A stretch of 64,000 bases of DNA from Paracoccaceae bacterium. GTDB taxonomy: Bacteria > Pseudomonadota > Alphaproteobacteria > Rhodobacterales > Rhodobacteraceae. The notes beneath the pieces are model-generated. The model was not told the origin of the DNA. It searched no databases and was given only the letters and a program-made list of their open reading frames with translations. The translations under genes were made by a program, and so were the position numbers. Location: contig JACVZW010000007.1 of the NCBI GenBank assembly GCA_014654775.1, positions 248,001 through 312,000 of the forward strand. Direction: 5' to 3'. Numbering within the stretch: the first letter of the stretch is position 1; each line of letters opens with the position of its first letter. Positions 59,591 to 64,000 of the stretch are shown one piece after another.

Positions 59591-60641
59591 GCGCCACGCG
59601 CGAAGGGCTCGTCCCCTCGACCCGACCAAGGGTCCCGACCAGAGATGCCGCGGTCACCGTGCCGAGATAGGCGCCCCCCGAGTCCACCACGTCCAGACCC
59701 GCAGAACTGGCGGCAAGTTTGGACATCAGGCCCTCGATCCTGTCTTCGGGGGCGATGCGCGGCAGGTTATCGGGACGGTTGGCCATGAAGACCGCGCATT
59801 GATGAGCGCGGAGGATCTTGATCCGGGGAACCTCTCCGGTGAACTGGGCGACATAGTCGTCGGCGGGGTTCAGGATCAGCTCCTCGGGCGTGCCGATCTG
59901 TACCACGCGACCGTCACGCATAATCGCCATGCGGTCGGCGATGCGAAGCGCCTCAAGGAAATCATGGGTGATGAAGACGATGGACTTCTTCAGCACGCGC
60001 TGGATGCGCAGGAATTCGTCCTGCATCTGGCGACGGATAAGGGGATCAAGCGCGCTAAAGGGTTCGTCGAGGAACCACAGCTCCGGCTCCACCGCCAAGG
60101 ACCGCGCGATGCCGACGCGCTGTTGCTGGCCACCCGACAACTGCCCCGGATAAGACTGCTCCCGTCCCTTCAGCCCCACCAGATCGATGACATGCGCCGC
60201 GCGGTCGCGCTGCTCGGCCGCTGACAAGCCCTGCAGGCGCAAGGGGAAGGAGATGTTCTCGATCACCGTCAGATGCGGCAGCAGGCCGAAGTTCTGGAAC
60301 ACCATCCCCATTTTGTGCCGTCTGATCTCGATGAGGTCGCGGTCGGACTTGGCCAGAAGGTCCTGCCCGTCCAGCAAGACTTGACCAGCCTCAGGCTCAA
60401 TAAGGCGCGAGAGGCAGCGGATCACCGTTGACTTGCCCGAACCGGACAGGCCCATGATGACGAAGGTCTCGCCGACATGGACATCAAATCCCACATCGAT
60501 GGCCGCCGGGATGTGGCCCGCCGCGCGCATTTCTGCGGCTAAGGCGTCTGGTGCAGCGCCTTCCCGTGCGAAAAAGCGCGCCGGATCAGGCCCGTAGACT
60601 TTCCAAAGGTGGCGGCACGACAGCTTGACAGGTCCGGGCAT
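59583..60641 (-). CDS. Glycine betaine/choline-type ABC transporter ATP-binding protein
   Basis: A 352-residue ATPase of the ProV/OpuAA type. After an N-terminal extension it has Walker A (G-L-S-G-S-G-K-S-T), signature (L-S-G-G-Q-Q-Q-R), Walker B (L-W-F-L-D-E-P-F-S-A-L-D) and the switch His (F-I-T-H-D), followed by about 90 residues where ProV proteins carry CBS domains. Only a short CBS-like region remains, so osmotic gating may be reduced. It is started at 60641 because AGGAACC is seven bases upstream. Confidence 0.92.
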   Translation of the reverse strand: MPGPVKLSCRHLWKVYGPDPARFFAREGAAPDALAAEMRAAGHIPAAIDVGFDVHVGETFVIMGLSGSGKSTVIRCLSRLIEPEAGQVLLDGQDLLAKSDRDLIEIRRHKMGMVFQNFGLLPHLTVIENISFPLRLQGLSAAEQRDRAAHVIDLVGLKGREQSYPGQLSGGQQQRVGIARSLAVEPELWFLDEPFSALDPLIRRQMQDEFLRIQRVLKKSIVFITHDFLEALRIADRMAIMRDGRVVQIGTPEELILNPADDYVAQFTGEVPRIKILRAHQCAVFMANRPDNLPRIAPEDRIEGLMSKLAASSAGLDVVDSGGAYLGTVTAASLVGTLGRVEGTSPSRVAHG

Positions 60642-60693
60642 CGTAGGTTCCTGCAATGGAAGTCAGGCTCGACCGGGCGGGCCGGGCGGTTCA

Positions 60694-60715
60694 CCCGGGC
60701 CGCAAGAGGCCCGGG
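60694..60715 (-). terminator. Hairpin between substrate-binding and ATPase genes
   Basis: CCCGGGCC-GCAAGA-GGCCCGGG is a perfect eight-base stem between the SBP stop (60732) and the ATPase start (60641). With no U-run, it is likelier to stabilise the SBP mRNA and lower read-through than to end transcription. Confidence 0.5.
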
Positions 60716-60731
60716 CGACTGATCATGCGGA

Positions 60732-61667
60732 CTACTTAATCCAGGTGGTCCAGACGGGCTCGTTCTTGACCATCCATTCGGCGGCCAGTTCCTCGACCGT
60801 ACGGCCTTTCTGATCGACCTCAAGGATCATGGCATTGTGATCGGCGTTGTTGAGGGTGAACTTCGCCACCATCGCCGCCGCTGCCGGAAACTTGGCCGCA
60901 AAGTCGTCACTGTGGATCTTCTGCGCCTCGGCCTGCGCGAATCCGCATGCGGTTTCCTTGACCTGCGTTTCCTCGATGCACTCGCCCTCGACCGCGTTCC
61001 ATTCGACGAACTTCAACTCGGTTTCGGCAAAGATCCAATGCGGTTCCCAGAACATCATCAGGATCGGCTCCTTGGCCGCGATCGCGCTTTTCAGCTCGGC
61101 GAGCATCGCGCCTTCACTGCCGCCCGGCACGACGTTGAACGGCAGGCCGATGGCCTTGACGACATCGATGTCGCGGGTGCCCCAATCGGCCGGATAGCCA
61201 ACCAGTCGCCCGTTCGGGAAGGTTTCCGCAGTCCCGAAAGCCATCGCGCAGTCATAAAGCGCCAGGTAGTTCGGCAGGCCGGGGCAAAGCTCTTCCATAT
61301 AGGGCGGATAGATCCAGCCTTCGCGCGGTTCCAGCCCGAGGGGGCCCGCAGCGATGATCGCGCCGGATGCGAGGCCGTTGGTATAGGCCTCGGTCACCGA
61401 GTTGTCCCAGACCTCTGGGTTTAGGTCCAACTCGCCCTGCTCGATGGCGGCAAGCTGCGGCAGCGCTCCGGCGATGACCAGCTCGACGTTGTACCCCATC
61501 TTCTTAAGCACTTCGCCCACGATGGTGGCGGACAGCACCTGTCCGGTCCATTCGTTTACCGCGATCTTGATCGGATCGGGGGATTCAGGCGCCTCGGCCA
61601 GCGCAAAGTGGGGCGCCCCAAAGGCCAGTGTGGCGGCCAGAAGGCCAAGTCTCGTCTTGCGCGTCAT
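60732..61667 (-). CDS. Glycine betaine/choline-type ABC transporter substrate-binding protein
   Basis: A 311-residue periplasmic protein. It starts at 61667 (GGGAG six bases upstream; the ATG at 61673 touches that site) and has signal peptide M-T-R-K-T-R-L-G-L-L-A-A-T-L-A-F-G-A-P-H-F-A-L-A-E. The ProX/OpuAC-type fold shows in I-K-I-A-V-N-E-W-T-G-Q, D-L-N-P-E-V-W-D-N-S, Y-P-A-D-W-G-T-R-D and M-M-F-W-E-P-H-W. Several Trp/Tyr residues could form the aromatic cage that binds a quaternary ammonium group. The gene leads the transporter part of the operon. Confidence 0.92.
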   Translation of the reverse strand: MTRKTRLGLLAATLAFGAPHFALAEAPESPDPIKIAVNEWTGQVLSATIVGEVLKKMGYNVELVIAGALPQLAAIEQGELDLNPEVWDNSVTEAYTNGLASGAIIAAGPLGLEPREGWIYPPYMEELCPGLPNYLALYDCAMAFGTAETFPNGRLVGYPADWGTRDIDVVKAIGLPFNVVPGGSEGAMLAELKSAIAAKEPILMMFWEPHWIFAETELKFVEWNAVEGECIEETQVKETACGFAQAEAQKIHSDDFAAKFPAAAAMVAKFTLNNADHNAMILEVDQKGRTVEELAAEWMVKNEPVWTTWIK

Positions 61668-61686
61668 CTTCATCTCCCTGTTGTTC

Positions 61687-63420
61687 TTATAGTGTCATTT
61701 CCGACAAGAGTTGCGCTCGCAGGGCACCCCTGTCATCAGCGTAGTTACGGGCAATCTCGGGTCCCCTCTGGCGGTTTTGCCAGTCGTGATCGGCCATGAT
61801 CGGGGCATCTTCCGCTGCGGGCAGGGTCATTCCCCGGATGATGTCGGCGGCACGTTCGGCCAGCATGATGGTCGGGCCGTTTAAATCGCCCGCGGTCGCC
61901 TGCGGCATGATCGAGGCATCGACCACCCGCAGGTTCGAAACGCCGATCACCCGGCATTCGGGGTCCACAACAGCCAGCGGATCGGTGCCCATGCGACAGG
62001 TGCCGCAGGGGTGATAGGCGCTTTCGACCTTGCGGCGGATGAAATCATCCAGAGCGTCATCGGACTGCGCTTCCGGCCCCGGGGCAAGTTCCGCCCCGGC
62101 ATAGTCAGCCATCGGCGCCTGAGCAAAGATCTCGCGACTGAGGCGGATGCAGGCCCGCATCTCCTGCCAGTCCTCTTCATGGGTCATGTAGTTGAACTGC
62201 ACGCGCGGCAGGCTGTGCGGGTCGGCGTCGCGAAGCCGCACCCAGCCCCGGCTTTTCGATCGTTTCGTGCCGACATGGACCTGAAAGCCATGGCCCTTGG
62301 CCAGCGACTTCCCGTCATAGGAAATCGCCAAAGGCAAGAAGTGGAACTGGATGTCGGGATAGACGAGGCCCGCACGGCTGCGGATATGCCCGCCGGTCTC
62401 GAAATGGTTGGTTGCGCCAAGCCCTTTGCGGGTGGCCAGCCACTTCATCCCGATCAGTGCCTTGCCGGGCAAAGACATCCACGGAAACAGCGAGACGGGC
62501 TTGGTGCAGGCGTATTGAACATAAAGCTCCAGATGATCCATCAGGTTCTCGCCGACCCCAGCGCTTGCCTGCAGGACGGGAATGCCGTGATCGGCCAGTT
62601 CCTGCGCCGGTCCTATCCCCGAGCGTTTCAGGATCACGGGCGACATGATGGACCCAGCGCTTAGGATGACTTCCCGGCGGGCGCGGGCGACCTCGACCCG
62701 GCGGTTGCGCAGGTATTCCACGCCGACGGCGGTCTTGCCGTCGAAGAGAATGCGCTTGACCATGGCCCCGGTGACCAACCGCACCTGCGGATTCTTCAGG
62801 GCGGGCCGCAGGTAGGCCCGTGCGGCCGAGGCACGCATGCCGTCACCCACAGACATCTCCATCGGGCCAAAGCCTTCGTGCTGGACCTCGTTCATGTTGG
62901 CGCTGCGGGGATAGCCTGCGGCCACCGCCGCATCGACAAAAGCGTGATAGAGCGGGTTCACCTCGGGACCGCGCGTCACGCGCAAGGGCCCGTCAGTGCC
63001 GCGATAGGGCCCGCCGCCCTGAACGCGCTCCATCTTCTGGAAATAGGGCAGCACATTGGCCCAGTTCCAGCCGGTCGCGCCCTTGGCCTCCCACAACTCG
63101 TAATCCATCGGGTTGCCGCGCACATAGCACATGCCGTTGATCGACGATGACCCGCCCATTCCCTTGCCCCGGGGCAGGTTGATCCGACGACCCGCCAATC
63201 CCGGCTCCGGCTCTGTCACCATGCCCCAGTTGAAGCGCTTGGTGTTCATCGGCATGGTCAGGGCGGCGGGCATGGCGACGATCACCGACCGGTCGCTGCC
63301 CCCCGCCTCTAGAACGAGGATGCTTACCCCTGCATCCTCTGCCAACCGCCGCGCCAGCACTGACCCGGCCGAGCCTGCGCCGATTATCACATAATCGTAG
63401 ACCTCACCCTTGGCAGCCAT
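61687..63420 (-). CDS. GMC family oxidoreductase (choline dehydrogenase-like)
   Basis: A 577-residue FAD enzyme. The N-terminus reads Y-D-Y-V-I-I-G-A-G-S-A-G-S-V-L-A-R-R-L-A-E-D (FAD site), then R-G-K-G-M-G-G-S-S-S-I-N-G-M-C-Y-V-R-G, S-A-G-S-I-M-S-P-V-I-L-K-R-S-G-I-G, and the C-terminal S-A-Y-H-P-C-G-T-C-R-M-G with the active-site His. It resembles BetA (choline dehydrogenase), but many GMC alcohol dehydrogenases share these motifs. No betaine-aldehyde dehydrogenase or BetI is seen nearby, so a related amino alcohol is equally possible. It lies between the cupin and SBP genes. Confidence 0.9.
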   Translation of the reverse strand: MAAKGEVYDYVIIGAGSAGSVLARRLAEDAGVSILVLEAGGSDRSVIVAMPAALTMPMNTKRFNWGMVTEPEPGLAGRRINLPRGKGMGGSSSINGMCYVRGNPMDYELWEAKGATGWNWANVLPYFQKMERVQGGGPYRGTDGPLRVTRGPEVNPLYHAFVDAAVAAGYPRSANMNEVQHEGFGPMEMSVGDGMRASAARAYLRPALKNPQVRLVTGAMVKRILFDGKTAVGVEYLRNRRVEVARARREVILSAGSIMSPVILKRSGIGPAQELADHGIPVLQASAGVGENLMDHLELYVQYACTKPVSLFPWMSLPGKALIGMKWLATRKGLGATNHFETGGHIRSRAGLVYPDIQFHFLPLAISYDGKSLAKGHGFQVHVGTKRSKSRGWVRLRDADPHSLPRVQFNYMTHEEDWQEMRACIRLSREIFAQAPMADYAGAELAPGPEAQSDDALDDFIRRKVESAYHPCGTCRMGTDPLAVVDPECRVIGVSNLRVVDASIMPQATAGDLNGPTIMLAERAADIIRGMTLPAAEDAPIMADHDWQNRQRGPEIARNYADDRGALRAQLLSEMTL

Positions 63421-63435
63421 GTCATGCAGGCCCGG

Positions 63436-63795
63436 TCATTCGATGATCACGTAGTACTTCAGCATCGGCTGATCCTGCCGCCAGTAGCCCCGGAACCCCT
63501 TGGGTACGAAGAAGGCATCGCCCTTGCGGTAGGTCTCGGCGAAGCCCTCGGCCTCAAGCGTGACTTCGCCGTCAAGCACGACCATGAACTCGTCGGCGGC
63601 GTAGCTTTCATAGAACTCGGTGTAGGGCTGCGAGCGCCAGATCCCCATGCGATACTTTGGGTTCGCCCGATCAAAGTAGGAATGATCCGCCCCCATCGGC
63701 GTGCCACTGATGAATGTCGCCGTCTCCTGTGGCACATCGTGCTGCGCCAACCAGCCTTCCGGACCGGTAGGCGAGAACTTTATCGGAAGCTCCAC
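63436..63795 (-). CDS. Cupin domain-containing protein
   Basis: A 119-residue protein with a GTG start after GGGGGAGAG. The core Y-A-A-D-E-F-M-V-V-L-D-G-E-V-T-L, then G-D-A-F-F-V-P-K-G-F-R-G-Y-W, matches single-domain cupins of the EutQ/DUF861-like type. The usual metal-binding His residues are mostly absent, so it may be a small-ligand sensor or structural protein. It is the first gene of the long reverse operon, just downstream of a perfect palindrome. Confidence 0.85.
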   Translation of the reverse strand: MELPIKFSPTGPEGWLAQHDVPQETATFISGTPMGADHSYFDRANPKYRMGIWRSQPYTEFYESYAADEFMVVLDGEVTLEAEGFAETYRKGDAFFVPKGFRGYWRQDQPMLKYYVIIE

Positions 63796-63808
63796 GCAAC
63801 TCTCCCCC

Positions 63809-63822
63809 TGTCAGCGCTGACA
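63809..63822. promoter_or_regulatory. Perfect palindrome upstream of cupin operon
   Basis: TGTCAGCGCTGACA is a perfect 14-base palindrome 13 bases upstream of the cupin start, adjacent to its ribosome-binding site. It is positioned to act as a repressor operator. Confidence 0.5.
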
Positions 63823-63897
63823 CCGCCTGACGCGACGCCACACTCGGAAAGGTTAAGGGCGGCTTTATCAATTGCCGAATCAATAATAGTGCCAGAG

Positions 63898-63914
63898 GGT
63901 AACCTCAGGTTACC
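63898..63914. promoter_or_regulatory. Perfect inverted repeat upstream of LysR gene
   Basis: GGTAACC-TCA-GGTTACC has seven-base perfect arms around a three-base spacer, ending 15 bases before the LysR start. It probably serves autoregulation or control of the divergent operon. Confidence 0.55.
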
Positions 63915-63929
63915 GAGGGCCATCGATCT

Positions 63930-64000
63930 ATGCCGGCGAGACTCCCCCTGACCGCCCTTCGCGCCTTCGAGGCCGCGGCCCGAAGCGGCTCGCTTACAGC
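63930..64000 (+). CDS. LysR-family regulator, GcvA-like (truncated by window edge)
   Basis: The last 71 bases read M-P-A-R-L-P-L-T-A-L-R-A-F-E-A-A-A-R-S-G-S-L-T on the forward strand, which matches the N-terminal helix-turn-helix of GcvA-type LysR regulators (L-x-A-L-R-A-F-E-A-A-A-R-x-x-S). Only 23 residues lie in the window. It is divergent from the long amine-type operon and is its most likely regulator. Confidence 0.75.
   Translation, partial: MPARLPLTALRAFEAAARSGSLT

Overview
The window is GC-rich chromosomal DNA from an alphaproteobacterium, most probably a member of the Rhodobacteraceae (Rhodobacterales). The grounds are codon use strongly biased to C/G in third positions, a TIGR02300-family protein with the FYDLNRNPIVSPYTGE signature, a VPLPA-CTERM protein, TRAP and tripartite tricarboxylate (TTT) transporters, and long catabolic operons. 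Genus cannot be fixed from the sequence. One RNA gene was found, tRNA-Ala(GGC). I saw no rRNA, CRISPR array, phage or intact insertion sequence.

Layout. 1-3.1 kb: partial MFS gene, GntR regulator, YgjP-type metallopeptidase, TIGR02300 protein, tRNA-Ala, VPLPA-CTERM protein. 3.2-5.9 kb: a forward operon (GntR/FCD regulator, hydroxyisobutyrate-dehydrogenase-like enzyme, carboxymuconolactone-decarboxylase-like protein, small DMT exporter) ending at a strong two-way terminator. 5.9-15.8 kb: a reverse catabolic block with an ACMSD-like amidohydrolase, a SsuABC/NMT1-type ABC importer, a second GntR paralogue, Gfo/Idh oxidoreductase, GlcG-like protein, second HIBADH-like enzyme, alpha/beta hydrolase and LLM flavin monooxygenase. 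15.9-17.5 kb: a LysR gene divergent from a flavin reductase, which could supply FMNH2 to the LLM enzyme.

17.5-31.7 kb is the most interesting part. It holds a polysaccharide-deacetylase/allantoinase-like protein, a TRAP transporter, an HpsN-like histidinol-dehydrogenase-family enzyme, an SDR, a three-subunit molybdenum hydroxylase, a TetR regulator, a cyclase-family hydrolase, a GST, a dihydroxypyridine-hydroxylase-like FAD monooxygenase and a cupin. Five copies of a 16-bp partly palindromic motif (TTTATCG-NN-CKMTAAA) lie only in the promoter gaps of this block, suggesting one TetR regulon, plausibly for uptake and oxidation of an N-heteroaromatic or related compound. A different motif (TGANATATCA) lies in front of both GntR paralogues and the ABC importer operon.

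31.9-38.2 kb: tctCBA-like TTT transporter with a TctDE-like two-component system and an extra periplasmic binding protein. 38.2-42.7 kb: ExoD-like protein, adenine deaminase, EamA transporter, ribokinase. 42.7-51.7 kb: a looser region of stress/signalling character (CsbD, a 24-residue membrane peptide, MgtC/DUF4010, AI-2E-type transporter, CheB-CheR-PAS-HWE kinase with a stand-alone receiver) and most of the non-coding DNA.

51.7-63.8 kb: an apparently single reverse operon with a glycine-betaine/choline-type ABC transporter, GMC (choline-dehydrogenase-like) oxidoreductase, acetylpolyamine-amidohydrolase-like enzyme, dehydrogenases, metallo-beta-lactamase-fold protein, cupin and exporter. It reads like a quaternary-amine or polyamine utilisation unit and is divergent from a LysR (GcvA-like) gene cut by the window end, with two sharp palindromes in the shared promoter gap.
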